Shown: piece by piece, positions 50,123-59,205 of the stretch
Numbering within the stretch: position 1 is the stretch's first letter
How the letters are laid out: every line of letters starts with the position of its first letter
Source: Chloroflexota bacterium
GTDB taxonomy: Bacteria; Chloroflexota; Dehalococcoidia; Lucifugimonadales; UBA3495
Direction of reading: 5' to 3'
DNA: 64,000 bases
Assembly: GCA_028873965.1 (NCBI GenBank)
Contig: JAPPMU010000042.1
Span: 128,383 to 192,382, forward strand
Position numbers and translations under genes: made by a program
The notes under the pieces: model-generated
What the model saw: only the letters and a program-made list of their open reading frames with translations
What the model was told of the DNA's origin: nothing
Databases searched by the model: none

Positions 50123-50210
50123 GACTGTTCCTCCTGGGTGTGCCGGCCAACTCAGGGCGGCGGTCTCCGATGGTGGCCACAGTTTACACGCAATCGTTGC
50201 CGGGTTCATC

Positions 50211-50248
50211 CCGGGAGGTCGTCGCGAAACCGGGAGGTCGTCGCGAAA
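50211..50248. repeat. 19-bp tandem repeat, two perfect copies
   Basis: CCGGGAGGTCGTCGCGAAA at 50211-50229 repeated at 50230-50248, in the gap between the hydrolase and the oxidase operon, directly beyond the terminator hairpin. Confidence 0.7.
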
Positions 50249-50254
50249 AGCGAA

Positions 50255-50275
50255 GGGCAGCCTCAGCGGCTGCCC
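50255..50275 (-). terminator. Terminator of the cta operon
   Basis: GGGCAGCC and GGCTGCCC arms with a 5-base loop, followed on the minus strand by TTCGCTTTTCGCG. It lies 26 bp beyond the stop of the last cta gene. Confidence 0.65.
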
Positions 50276-50301
50276 CGATCAAAGCCAATTGCCGGCCGGT
50301 G

Positions 50302-51129
50302 TTACCTCAACTGCAACAGGTACTCGACCAACGCTTCCACATCTTCGTCAGTCAACACGATTCCGGCCATGGTCGCGCTCATCAATCCCTGTTGGTAGTC
50401 CTGGGAAAGACCATCCGCGGTGCCGGCGGTGTAGGCGTCGGGCTCCACTATCGACTCCCGGATGTACTCTTCCGCCGAGTAACCCGAAATGCGGTTGCCC
50501 GCAGCGGAGGCGATCCCGTCAAGCGGTGGCCCCAGCACACCCTGGGCCACTCCCTGGATCGTGTGACACGATGCGCAGGCGGCGGTTCCCACAAAAAGCG
50601 CCTGCCCCGGGGATGCGGCCGCACCGGTCCCATTGGGCGGCGCCGGCGGCACTAGGTCCGCAGGGTTCGCCGGCGGAGGTAATTCGGCCGGCAGCGGCCG
50701 TTCCACCATGGCATGTGCGTCCTCTGCGTGATGCTCGAAGGGTTCGATACGCGGTTCGGAGAATGCCCGCGGAGTGGGCCGGAAGACGCCGAACAGCAGC
50801 ACCAGGGACAGGGCGACCACGAGACCCAGGGCCAGGCCGGCCACGAAAATCTGCCACAACAGCGGGTTCTCGAACTTCAGGTGCATGAAGAAGGCAACCA
50901 CGCAGAAGAACTTGATGACCGACAGGATCACCAGCGGGGCGATGACCACGCCGCTGCCCTGGAGTCCCTCCGGAACGATGATGAGGAATTCGACGAGGGT
51001 GATGACGGCCAGGAAAATCGCCAACAGGCCGTACTGTTTCAGCCCACCATGCACGCCCTCCGGCACGCGTCCGAAGAAGAACCGCGATATGCCGGCATCT
51101 TCGTGCGCCGCGTGTTCATCGTGGGCCAT
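50302..51129 (-). CDS. ctaF: Cytochrome oxidase subunit IV fused to cytochrome c
   Basis: A 275-residue fusion. Residues about 25-125 hold three membrane helices of the prokaryotic COX4/CtaF type (L-A-I-F-L-A-V-I-T-L-V-E-F; F-F-M-H-L-K-F), then a Pro-rich periplasmic linker (about 130-180) and a cytochrome c domain with C-A-S-C-H (about 191-195) and a later Met ligand candidate near S-A-T-M-A-G (about 252-257). I start at ATG 51129, with AGGAGGG 5 bases upstream; ATG 51159 is the alternative. Last gene of the oxidase operon. Confidence 0.88.
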   Translation of the reverse strand: MAHDEHAAHEDAGISRFFFGRVPEGVHGGLKQYGLLAIFLAVITLVEFLIIVPEGLQGSGVVIAPLVILSVIKFFCVVAFFMHLKFENPLLWQIFVAGLALGLVVALSLVLLFGVFRPTPRAFSEPRIEPFEHHAEDAHAMVERPLPAELPPPANPADLVPPAPPNGTGAAASPGQALFVGTAACASCHTIQGVAQGVLGPPLDGIASAAGNRISGYSAEEYIRESIVEPDAYTAGTADGLSQDYQQGLMSATMAGIVLTDEDVEALVEYLLQLR

Positions 51130-51181
51130 TACGCCCTCCTGACCGGGGTTAGCGCTCATCTGGTGGTTGCCTCCTCGAAAC

Positions 51182-51886
51182 CTAGCTGATCAGTCCGGTG
51201 ACCCAGTTCCATCCCTGCGCTGCGGCGTGCCCGGCTTCGGGCGGCCCGTCAAATCCGCCGATCAGGTACAGCAGCGTGAAAATCACGATCCAGACGATGT
51301 CCACGAAGTGCCAGTACAGCCCGGCGATGTCCACATCCAGGTGGGAAGGCCGGCCGGCCGGGTTGCGCGCCGCGATGATGGCCAGGCAAATCAACCAGAA
51401 GATGCCCAACGTAACGTGGGCGCCGTGGAATCCGGTCAGCGTGAAGAACGTGCTGCTGAAAAGGTTGGTTTCGTAGCGCAGGCCCTCAACCCGGAACAGG
51501 TTGAATTCATACACCTGGAAGCCGATGAAGATGCTTCCCAGAATGATGGTCAGCACCAGCCACTGGACCAGGCGCTTCTGGTTTCCGTTGCGAGCGGCGG
51601 CCACGCCCATCACCATTGCGAAGGAGCTCATCAAGAGCACGAAGGTGCTGACGGTGGTGATGGGAACGTCAATGATGTCCCGAGGGTACGGGCCAACGAT
51701 GCTCTGGCCTCGGTACACCATGTAGGTGGCGATCAGCGACCCGAAGAAGAGGCAGTCCGAACCGAGAAACACCCACATCAGGAGTTTCCGGTGATTTATC
51801 CCGGTGGTGGTCTCTTCCTCGTGAGCCGGTGGATGTTCGGCCGGCGGATGCGCCGGCGGGGCATGGGTGGTATCTGCGTGAGCCAA
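51182..51886 (-). CDS. ctaE: Cytochrome c oxidase subunit III
   Basis: A 234-residue protein with about five transmembrane helices, the usual short bacterial form. K-L-L-M-W-V-F-L-G-S-D-C-L-F-F (about 33-47), F-T-L-T-G-F-H-G-A-H-V-T-L-G-I (about 146-160) and the final W-H-F-V-D-I-V-W-I-V-I-F (about 187-198) are subunit III signatures. The N-terminus is His/Pro-rich. 52 bp before ctaF. Confidence 0.94.
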   Translation of the reverse strand: MAHADTTHAPPAHPPAEHPPAHEEETTTGINHRKLLMWVFLGSDCLFFGSLIATYMVYRGQSIVGPYPRDIIDVPITTVSTFVLLMSSFAMVMGVAAARNGNQKRLVQWLVLTIILGSIFIGFQVYEFNLFRVEGLRYETNLFSSTFFTLTGFHGAHVTLGIFWLICLAIIAARNPAGRPSHLDVDIAGLYWHFVDIVWIVIFTLLYLIGGFDGPPEAGHAAAQGWNWVTGLIS

Positions 51887-51940
51887 CGCGCTCCTCCTGC
51901 CTGGTACTAATCTGAGTAAGCCGGGTTCGTGCGGAGACGC

Positions 51941-53812
51941 CTAGTGATGGCCGGCCGCTTCGTGGTGCTCTTCGGCGGCGGGTTCGTTTGACCAGCCGAT
52001 GACGCCGATGATCGTGATGATCCCGCCGATGAAGCTGATCGGGAACCGGATGTAGTCCCAACCGACGTCGATCAACAGTCCACCGGCGATCCACACCACG
52101 CCGAAGGACGTGACCAGGGGCCAGTAGGACGGGCTGGGCATGTGAATCGTGCTGGGGTCAACGTGCGGCTCGGCCGGCACAGTCTCGCCGCGAGCGGCCG
52201 CCTCCCGCTTGGTGATCCAGTAAGCGTCCTGGCCGCGGACCACGGGAACCTCCGCGAAGTTGTACACCGGCGGCGGCGAGGAGATGCTCCACTCCAGGGT
52301 CGGAGCGTCCCACGGGTCGTGGCCCGCCTCCTCGCCCTTCTTGATGCTGCGGAAGAAGTTGTGAATGAACACCAGCAGCGAAATGACGATGACGAAGTAA
52401 CCGATGGTCGCCAGCAGGTTCATTGCTTCCCAGCCGAACCCCTCGGCGTAGGTGTAGATGCGGCGCGGCATACCGTTCAACCCGGAGTAGTGCATGGGGA
52501 AGAACGTCAGGTTCATTCCAATGAACATCAGCCAGAAATGGATCTTGCCCAGCATTTCGTTGTACATCTTGCCGGTGATCTTCGGGTACCAGTAGTAGAT
52601 GCCGGCGAAGATGCCGAAGATCGCGCCACCGAACAACACGTAGTGGATGTGGGCGACGATGTAATAGGTGTCCTGTTGCTGAAAGTCGGAAGGGGACACG
52701 GCGTGGGATACGCCGGAAAGCCCGCCCACGATGAACAGCGCCACGAACCCGATGGCCATGAGCATCGGCGTTCTCAGGTCGATAGACCCGCTCCACATGG
52801 TGCCGATCCAGTTGAAAATCTTCACGCCGGTGGGCACCGCGATCAACATTGTGGTGATGGTGAACACCGAGTTGGCAATGGCACCCAAGCCAACCGTGAA
52901 CATGTGGTGGCTCCACACCGCCCAACTCATGATGGCAATGACGATGCCGGAGAAGACGACCACGGGGTAGCCGAACAAGGGCTTGCGGCTGAACGTCGGG
53001 ATGATCTCCGAGACCACGCCCATGGCCGGCAGGATCAGGATGTACACCTCGGGGTGGCCGAACAGCCAGAACAGGTGCTGCCAGAGGATGGGATCGCCGC
53101 CGGCGGCGGTGTTGAAGAAGTTGGCCCCGAACTGCCGGTCCGCGGTCAGCTCGATCAGCGCGACGGTGATGATCGGGAACGCCAGTACCAGGAGAATGCT
53201 GGTCACCAGCGTCATCCAGATGAACACGGGCATCCGCATCAGGGACATTCCCGGCGCCCGCATGTTGATGATGGTCACCACGAAGTTGAAACCGGCGGCC
53301 AGCGAGGCAACGCCCAGTACCTGCAGGCTCAGCGCCCAGAAGTCCAGACCCTTGCCCTCGCTGAACGGCGCGGCGGTCAGGTTGGCGTAGGAGAACCAGC
53401 CGGCGTCGGGAACTTGCCCGATCAGGAAACCGGCGTGCATCAGCAGCGCGCCGAAGAGGAACGTCCAATAGGAAAAGGCGTTCAGGCGCGGGAAAGCCAC
53501 GTCCCGGGCGCCAATCATGAGCGGCACCAGGAAGTTGAAGAAGGTGGCGCCGAACGGCATGATCGCCATGAAGATCATGGTGGTGCCGTGCATGGTGAAC
53601 ATGGCGTTGAACCAGTCCGCCGATACCAGCGTGCTGTCGGAAGTCGCCAACTGCAAGCGCATGATGCCGGCTTCGATCCCGCCGACCACGAAGAAGAAGA
53701 ACGCGGAGAAGCCGTACAGCGCGCCGATCCGCTTGTGGTCAACCGTGGTTAGCCAGCTCCACAAGCCGGTATAGGTGCTGGGGCGAGGTATGACGCCGGT
53801 TATGGTTACCAT
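51941..53812 (-). CDS. ctaD: Cytochrome c oxidase subunit I (aa3 type)
   Basis: A 623-residue catalytic subunit with twelve or more helices. Heme-a ligand region M-H-G-T-T-M-I-F (about 73-80), the CuB/cross-link site W-L-F-G-H-P-E-V-Y-I-L-I-L-P (about 249-262), H-H-M-F (about 303-306) and the heme pair Y-Y-I-V-A-H-I-H-Y-V-L (about 383-393) are all present. It reduces O2 to water while pumping protons. The E-V-Y of H-P-E-V-Y marks an A-type oxidase. Confidence 0.97.
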   Translation of the reverse strand: MVTITGVIPRPSTYTGLWSWLTTVDHKRIGALYGFSAFFFFVVGGIEAGIMRLQLATSDSTLVSADWFNAMFTMHGTTMIFMAIMPFGATFFNFLVPLMIGARDVAFPRLNAFSYWTFLFGALLMHAGFLIGQVPDAGWFSYANLTAAPFSEGKGLDFWALSLQVLGVASLAAGFNFVVTIINMRAPGMSLMRMPVFIWMTLVTSILLVLAFPIITVALIELTADRQFGANFFNTAAGGDPILWQHLFWLFGHPEVYILILPAMGVVSEIIPTFSRKPLFGYPVVVFSGIVIAIMSWAVWSHHMFTVGLGAIANSVFTITTMLIAVPTGVKIFNWIGTMWSGSIDLRTPMLMAIGFVALFIVGGLSGVSHAVSPSDFQQQDTYYIVAHIHYVLFGGAIFGIFAGIYYWYPKITGKMYNEMLGKIHFWLMFIGMNLTFFPMHYSGLNGMPRRIYTYAEGFGWEAMNLLATIGYFVIVISLLVFIHNFFRSIKKGEEAGHDPWDAPTLEWSISSPPPVYNFAEVPVVRGQDAYWITKREAAARGETVPAEPHVDPSTIHMPSPSYWPLVTSFGVVWIAGGLLIDVGWDYIRFPISFIGGIITIIGVIGWSNEPAAEEHHEAAGHH

Positions 53813-53915
53813 GTTTCAGGTCCTCCGCTGCGGCTCGGTCAACAGTTGCTTTGTCGATGCGTTAGCGGCGATGAATTGCGGTCTGCTTGATATATGATAG
53901 CGCGGATTCCGAGCG

Positions 53916-55295
53916 TTACTGCAAGCAAACGGCCGGGCCCTGCGCTGACAGGTATTCAACCAAGTCACCCAACTGCGCCTCCGTAAGGTCGGCGCGGTGG
54001 TCCAGACGGGTCTGGTAGATGGCGGCCAGCTCTGACATGCGGTTGCCGGGCTTGATGCTGTCGGGGTCACGGACCCATTGCCGCAGGGTCTCACGGTTGC
54101 GGTCGACGAGACCGGAGCCCAGCGTCACGCGGCAAGCGAGATCCGTCAGGTTCGGCGCGGCGAAGGCCGTCGGAGGCTCGTTTCCGGTGCGCACGTCTGC
54201 CAGTCGTTCATCGGGGCGCTTGGCCAGCCACTCGGTGTACTCGATGAAGGTCTGCATCCGGGCGTGCTGTACACCCTCGCCGGTTTCCGGATCCACCACG
54301 TCGGACGTTCCGATAGTGTGGCAGGTAACGCACTGTCCCGCTCCCAGAAATACCTGCTGGCCTTTTCCTTCTGGGCTTTGCGGATCAAATGCTATGGGTT
54401 CCGCGAAGCCGGCAACCCACGCCTTGTACTCCGCGTCCTCCATCACGTGAACGCGGAACTTCATTTGCGCGTGGGCGGTGCCGCAGAACTCGGCGCACTG
54501 GCCGTAATACATGCCGGTTTCCTCGGCCAGGAACCACATCGAGTTAGTCTTGGTGGGCACCACGTCCTGCTTGCCGGCGAGTTTCGGGATCCAGAAGCTG
54601 TGGATCACGTCGTCGCTCTTGAGCTCCATGATGATGGGGGTGTTGACCGGCACGCGCATTTCGTTGGCCGTGGTAACGAGTTTCGTGGCCTCGTCACCCG
54701 GGAGGGGATCTTCGTAGCGGAACTCCCACCACCATTGGTGGCCCACCGCTTCGACCCGCACCGGCTCCCGGCCTTCGGCCCGGGCCAGCCTGACCGCCTC
54801 GCCAGGTTCCAGCTTGAACAGCACGATCACCGACCATACGCCCAATCCGAGGATCAGGATGGTCGGTATGATTGTCCAGGCGATTTCCAGCGGCGTGTGC
54901 CCGTGGGTCTGTGGGGGCAGCGGATCCCCGGGCTTGCGACGAAAGCGAATAGCCGCGTAGAGCAGGGCGCCCTCGACCAGCACGAACACGACCACCATGG
55001 TCCAGAGCAGCACGTTGAACAGCAGCAATTGCTCGCGCGCCACCGGCCCGCCGACACCGTCGAGGGTCCACGGCGTGGAGCTCAGAATGGACTGGTGCCC
55101 GTCGGCGTCGCAGCCTAAAGCCGCCAGGATCAGGACGCCGCCGAGAAGCGCAAACGTTACCAACGAACGCCGACCGAAACGACGGCGAGAAGTGTCGGGA
55201 GCGGGGTTCACTGGAATATCACTTTGCGCTCTGGGCCTGGATTCGACGTGGCGCTCGTTGGGTGAATCTTCCTCTGCAAAGGGCAATTGCCCCAT
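53916..55295 (-). CDS. ctaC: Cytochrome c oxidase subunit II with C-terminal cytochrome c
   Basis: A 459-residue protein: cytoplasmic N-terminus, two membrane helices (about 43-62, 93-118 and 135-160 are hydrophobic, the first perhaps a signal anchor), the CuA domain with G-H-Q-W-W-W-E-F (about 186-193) and the purple-copper motif Y-G-Q-C-A-E-F-C-G-T-A-H-A-Q-M (about 266-280), then a fused cytochrome c domain with C-V-T-C-H (about 327-331). It accepts electrons from a soluble donor. Start is the ATG at 55295. 104 bp before ctaD. Confidence 0.95.
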   Translation of the reverse strand: MGQLPFAEEDSPNERHVESRPRAQSDIPVNPAPDTSRRRFGRRSLVTFALLGGVLILAALGCDADGHQSILSSTPWTLDGVGGPVAREQLLLFNVLLWTMVVVFVLVEGALLYAAIRFRRKPGDPLPPQTHGHTPLEIAWTIIPTILILGLGVWSVIVLFKLEPGEAVRLARAEGREPVRVEAVGHQWWWEFRYEDPLPGDEATKLVTTANEMRVPVNTPIIMELKSDDVIHSFWIPKLAGKQDVVPTKTNSMWFLAEETGMYYGQCAEFCGTAHAQMKFRVHVMEDAEYKAWVAGFAEPIAFDPQSPEGKGQQVFLGAGQCVTCHTIGTSDVVDPETGEGVQHARMQTFIEYTEWLAKRPDERLADVRTGNEPPTAFAAPNLTDLACRVTLGSGLVDRNRETLRQWVRDPDSIKPGNRMSELAAIYQTRLDHRADLTEAQLGDLVEYLSAQGPAVCLQ

Positions 55296-55429
55296 CGTGA
55301 ACCCCCGGATACTGCGGCAGCGGCCGGCCACAGTATGTGCAAAATTTCACTAGCGGCGGTAACCATAGCATACGCATTTATGACTGTCAATTTGACCGAC
55401 ACTTGTCGAGGGGTGCGCCGGGACAGGCG

Positions 55430-56395
55430 CTACATGAACGCTACTGCGCTGTCCACCATGATGGCAACGAAGAGCAACGCCAGATACGCCAACGAGTAGA
55501 GGTACGTCGCCTTCGCCCTGCCCCGGTCGTCACGACGCCAAAGCCTCCAGGCCAGCCAGATGAAGGGCGCGCCCAGTGCGGCGGCGGCCGATACGTAGAT
55601 CAAGCCCACCTGTGGCAACAGCCCGAACATCAGGGTCAACCCGGTCAGCGCGATGGAATAGAGGAGGATGTGCAGCGTCGTTTGCCGTCGCGACGACACC
55701 ACCGGCAACATCGGTACGCCGGCTCGCTCGTAGTCGCTCTGGATGAGCAGGGACAGCGCCCAGAAGTGGGGAGGCGTCCAGAAAAAGACGATGGCGAACA
55801 GGTACACGGCCGGCAGGTCCAGGCCTCCGGTGACCGCCGCCCAGCCAACCATGGGCGGGATTGCTCCGGCGGCTCCGCCGATGACGATGTTGTTGGGCGT
55901 GGTGCGCTTCAGCCACAGCGTGTAGATGAACACGTAGAAAAGGCTGGCGCACAGGGTCAGCACCGCTGCCAGCAGGTTGACCTGCGTGGCCAGCAGCGCG
56001 AACGCCGCGATGTTGAGCGCTATGCCGAACGCCAGCGCGTAGCGGGGAGCGACGCGCAGCCCGGCAACCGGCCGACCCTGCGTCCGTCGCATGTCGCGGT
56101 CGATGTCCCGGTCCAGGAAATGGTTCACCGCGTTGGCGCCGCCCGACGCCAGCGCGCCGCCCGCCCACACCAGCCCAAGCAGCGCCAGGGACGGCACCCC
56201 CTGCTCCGCCAGGAACATCCCACCCGCCGCGGTCACCAGCAGCAGCGAGATGATCTTGGGCTTGGTCAGCGCCAGGAAATCGCGCGCAACGGCCATGATC
56301 GATGTGTTCCCAGGCGCATCGACGGCCAGCGCCGACACGTTTGCCTCGGAGGCTTCTCCCTCGGGCCGGAACCCGGGCGCGCTACTGGCCATCAT
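55430..56395 (-). CDS. ctaB: Protoheme IX farnesyltransferase (heme O synthase)
   Basis: A 321-residue UbiA-family membrane prenyltransferase with about nine helices. The first Asp-rich motif is N-A-V-N-H-F-L-D-R-D-I-D-R-D-M (about 88-102), followed by T-Q-G-R-P-V-A, and the second loop has Y-E-R-A-G-V-P-M-L-P (about 229-238). It adds a farnesyl group to heme b, the step before ctaA. An N-terminal extension of about 45 residues is predicted disordered. ATG 56395 overlaps ctaA by 14 bp. Confidence 0.93.
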   Translation of the reverse strand: MMASSAPGFRPEGEASEANVSALAVDAPGNTSIMAVARDFLALTKPKIISLLLVTAAGGMFLAEQGVPSLALLGLVWAGGALASGGANAVNHFLDRDIDRDMRRTQGRPVAGLRVAPRYALAFGIALNIAAFALLATQVNLLAAVLTLCASLFYVFIYTLWLKRTTPNNIVIGGAAGAIPPMVGWAAVTGGLDLPAVYLFAIVFFWTPPHFWALSLLIQSDYERAGVPMLPVVSSRRQTTLHILLYSIALTGLTLMFGLLPQVGLIYVSAAAALGAPFIWLAWRLWRRDDRGRAKATYLYSLAYLALLFVAIMVDSAVAFM

Positions 56396-57371
56396 TCCCC
56401 GCTGGCCGGTGCGGCTGGGGAACGGCTCCGGCGGTGCGAACATCGATATACGCCACGATCGCCATCGCGGCCGCCGCCGTCCAGACCGCGGTGGCCGCGG
56501 TCAAGTGCAGGGCCCGCCAGTGGGCCTGAAAGTCGAGCCAGATGGTCGCCGCTCCAACGATGACCTGCACGACAAACGTCGCAACGGTCAGCGCCGCCAG
56601 CCATTTGAGGGTAGCGCCTCGCGTCGTGGGGCCGGTCCAACAGCGCCAGGTCGCGTAGAGGAGCAGCACGCCCAGCACCAGCACCACGTAGCGGTGGAAC
56701 ATGTGCACCGCCGTCAGGTGGTTCATGGGGAAAGCCTGCCCCTGGCACAGTGGCCAGGTAACGCACGCGCCGGTGGCTCCCATGGCCGTCACCAGCGCGC
56801 CGCTCACGATCACCACGTACACGCTCACCGCGCCGACAATCGCCCAACGATGGTAGCCGTCGCTTGAGGATAGCGTCGCCGTGGCGAGGACTGGCGTCCG
56901 ATACGACGCCACCATGACGAACACGCAGGTCGCCAACAGCGCCTCCGCCGTGGCCAGATGCAGCGCGACGATGCCGCCCGGAAGGTGCGTCAGCACGGTG
57001 ATCCCACCCAGCAGACCCTGTACGATCAGCAGCGGGATGGAAATGGCCGCCGGCAGCCAAACCCACCGGTCGGACCGGTAGCGGGCCAGCGCAACTCCCG
57101 CAGTAGCCAGTATCAGAGGACCAACGATCACCGAGGCGACGAAGCGGTGGGTGTATTCGATGATCGCCGTGTACTCCAGCGGCGGCAGCGCTTTGCCGTA
57201 GCACAGCGGCCAGTCGGGGCAACCCAGGCCGGAACCGGTGACCCTGACGACTCCGCCGATGATAACCAGCACGAACACCGAGATTACGGTTGCCGTAGCC
57301 AGGCCCTGCAACCAGGTTGGCCCGCGCCGGCGCTCGGCGTCCGATGATGTGCTGATGCTTATGGAAGCCAT
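56382..57371 (-). CDS. ctaA: Heme A synthase (COX15/CtaA)
   Basis: A 329-residue protein with eight helices in two homologous halves. First-half motifs G-L-G-C-P-D-W-P-L-C (about 48-57) and E-Y-T-H-R-F (about 72-77), second-half G-A-C-V-T-W-P-L-C-Q-G (about 200-210) and H-M-F-H-R-Y (about 223-228) provide the paired Cys and heme-ligand His. It oxidises heme O to heme A. First gene of the six-gene cta operon. Confidence 0.95.
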   Translation of the reverse strand: MASISISTSSDAERRRGPTWLQGLATATVISVFVLVIIGGVVRVTGSGLGCPDWPLCYGKALPPLEYTAIIEYTHRFVASVIVGPLILATAGVALARYRSDRWVWLPAAISIPLLIVQGLLGGITVLTHLPGGIVALHLATAEALLATCVFVMVASYRTPVLATATLSSSDGYHRWAIVGAVSVYVVIVSGALVTAMGATGACVTWPLCQGQAFPMNHLTAVHMFHRYVVLVLGVLLLYATWRCWTGPTTRGATLKWLAALTVATFVVQVIVGAATIWLDFQAHWRALHLTAATAVWTAAAAMAIVAYIDVRTAGAVPQPHRPAGNDGQ

Positions 57372-57592
57372 TGGAACGCGTGACGAATACCGGAGGGGCG
57401 CACGACCTGCCCGGCATTCAACCGCGACATTAATGATAAAGCACCACCCATGGATTTGCTACAATCGTTGGGTACGATGCTCCCCGGTCCGTCCATTGAA
57501 TGACCCGCGCCAGGCACTGATCGCGAGGCTAATTCCTGGGAAATCCGATAACTTCCGTATCTCGCTGCGCCGCGGCATTCGGGCTCGCCGCC

Positions 57593-57913
57593 GTGCTGGC
57601 ATGTGCCCTTGGATGCGGGGGTGAGCAGGCGAGCGGAGGCGGGGGCCACGGCGACGGCGATTCCCTGTTCCCCAGGTTGCCCAGGGTAACCGGTCACATC
57701 GACCTGGTGGGCGCCGACCCCGAAAATCCTCGCCACTTTCGGGCGCTCCACCTTACCGATGGCGACGGACGCGAATGGCGGTTCCGCTCCGAGGGCTGGG
57801 TTGGCGTTTCCGTCGGGCACCTGAAAGACCACCAGATCCAGGGAACCACGGTCACGGTGTGGTACGAAGAACAACCCGGCGAAATCCAGTTGGCGCGCTT
57901 TGTGGGGGATTAG
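57593..57913 (+). CDS. Small exported lipoprotein-like protein
   Basis: A protein of about 106 residues from GTG 57593. The N-terminus is hydrophobic with A-C-A-L-G-C-G-G-E, a possible lipid-attachment Cys, then a Gly/His-rich spacer, and a beta-rich domain with V-T-G-H-I-D-L-V-G-A and W-R-F-R-S-E-G-W-V-G-V. The frame is open back to 57533 and would add a full signal peptide (C-A-A-A-F-G-L-A-A-V-L), but has only CTG or ATA as start codons; GAGG lies 7 bases before CTG 57536. Divergent from the cta operon. Confidence 0.6.
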   Translation: MLACALGCGGEQASGGGGHGDGDSLFPRLPRVTGHIDLVGADPENPRHFRALHLTDGDGREWRFRSEGWVGVSVGHLKDHQIQGTTVTVWYEEQPGEIQLARFVGD

Positions 57914-57981
57914 GCGCACCACAATGGCAAGCCGGCTTTGGAGGCTTACGGAGGTCGGCAAAGAATGTCGCGGGGAATCGC

Positions 57982-57987
57982 TATAAT
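57982..57987 (+). promoter_or_regulatory. -10 box with adjoining palindrome, pentapeptide/PIN module
   Basis: TATAAT at 57982-57987 runs into TCGATATCGA (57986-57995), a perfect 10-bp palindrome overlapping the expected transcription start. It suits an autoregulatory operator of a toxin-antitoxin unit. The -35 is not consensus. Confidence 0.5.
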
Positions 57988-58034
57988 CGATATCGATGAC
58001 AGATTGGGGCAACCGGGCGAATGGAGGCTATGTG

Positions 58035-58793
58035 ATGCCAGTGCCGGAACAGATTCAATGGCTACTTGAGGGACCTGAAAAGTGGAATGCTCGCCGGGTG
58101 GATGAGCCATTCAAGCCAGACGTTTCCGGCGCCGACCTGCGTGATGAGTTTCAGAAGGAACGTCGCAGGAATAACGAGAAATTGATGCTGAGGCCAATTG
58201 ACTTGATCGGGTACAACCTGTCTGGCGCTAACCTGAAAAACGTCGTCATTGGCGACGCTGACCTCATCAACGCATCCCTGCGAGACGCCGACCTCAGCGG
58301 CTCTTATCTATACGGAGCCAACTTCTCCGGCAGCGACTTATGCAACGCTGACTGCTCAGGCGCAAACCTGGCCTACGCTAATCTTACCGGAGCCAATTTG
58401 ACTAACGCCAACTTCAGCAGGGCGGACCTCAGCGGGATCGACTTTGTCGGAATGGACCTCACTGCAACCAACCTCGACGGAGCCAAATTGACCGGAGCGC
58501 GTCCAGTTCGACTCCTGCTAAACCCGTTTGACGCTTCGCTGGCGCATAACCCTTACCAGGTGGATTACCGGAACATAATCACCATCGAGCCTGACAAGCG
58601 TTTCGGCAAACCCTGCATCCGTGGTATGCGAATGACCGTTGGCGACGTACTGGGATACCTCGCTTCAGGTATGACCGAGGCGGAAATTTTGGACGATTTC
58701 CCCCACCTGACCCACGAGGACATCTTGGCGTGTTTCGCTTTTGCAGCTGATCAGGAACGACGCATGGTTTTCATTTCGGCGGACACCGCATGA
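58035..58793 (+). CDS. Pentapeptide-repeat protein fused to DUF433 antitoxin domain
   Basis: A 252-residue fusion. Residues about 1-55 are a helical lead (I-Q-W-L-L-E-G-P-E-K-W-N-A-R), residues about 56-155 are roughly 18 pentapeptide units of the A(D/N)LXX kind (GANLKNVVIGDADLINASL and onward), forming a right-handed quadrilateral beta helix, and residues about 172-245 are DUF433 (I-I-T-I-E-P-D-K-R-F-G-K-P-C-I-R-G-M-R-M-T-V; V-L-G-Y-L-A-S-G-M-T-E-A-E-I-L-D-D-F-P-H-L). DUF433 proteins are antitoxin-like and pair with PIN-type toxins; here one follows with a 4-bp overlap. ATG 58035 has GGAGG 8 bases upstream; ATG 57996 is the alternative. Confidence 0.85.
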   Translation: MPVPEQIQWLLEGPEKWNARRVDEPFKPDVSGADLRDEFQKERRRNNEKLMLRPIDLIGYNLSGANLKNVVIGDADLINASLRDADLSGSYLYGANFSGSDLCNADCSGANLAYANLTGANLTNANFSRADLSGIDFVGMDLTATNLDGAKLTGARPVRLLLNPFDASLAHNPYQVDYRNIITIEPDKRFGKPCIRGMRMTVGDVLGYLASGMTEAEILDDFPHLTHEDILACFAFAADQERRMVFISADTA

Positions 58794-59122
58794 GGCTTTT
58801 GTTCGATAACGATTTGTCCCCAAAACTTGTAACACAATTATCGGACTTATACCCGGACTCGCTGCACATCAAGGATATCGGACCTGAAAACGCTACAGAT
58901 ACCGACATTTGGGCCTATGCTCGGGAACACGGCTTGGCAATTGTGACCAAGGACCAGGATTACCGCGAACTGAGCAGCTCCAGAGGACATCCGCCGAAAG
59001 TCATTTTGGTGGACAGGAGAAATGCCCCGACCGCCAGAGTCGCCGCATCTCTGCGCGACCGCTACACCAGCATTCGGGCTTTCATTCGGGACGACGGCGC
59101 GGCCCTCTTATCGTTCGACTGA
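58790..59122 (+). CDS. DUF5615 PIN-like toxin
   Basis: A 110-residue protein. L-L-F-D-N-D-L-S-P-K-L (residues 3-13) carries the first acidic residues, D-T-D-I-W-A-Y-A-R-E-H-G-L-A-I-V-T-K-D-Q-D-Y (about 39-60) the second acidic pair, typical of the DUF5615 branch of the PIN-like RNase fold. It is presumably an RNase toxin held by the DUF433-containing partner; its ATG overlaps that gene's stop (ATGA). Confidence 0.85.
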   Translation: MRLLFDNDLSPKLVTQLSDLYPDSLHIKDIGPENATDTDIWAYAREHGLAIVTKDQDYRELSSSRGHPPKVILVDRRNAPTARVAASLRDRYTSIRAFIRDDGAALLSFD

Positions 59123-59205
59123 GGTTGCCCGGTTGCCCCGTGTTGCCCTAAACTTGCGCCAATCCAAGGCTCTCCGCAGCCACCCTCAAAACAGGAGGCT
59201 CGAAT

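Noticed and set aside
52142..53752. 536-codon plus-strand ORF opposite ctaD
   Set aside because: Low-complexity His/Asp/Gly/Glu-rich antisense of a membrane protein gene.
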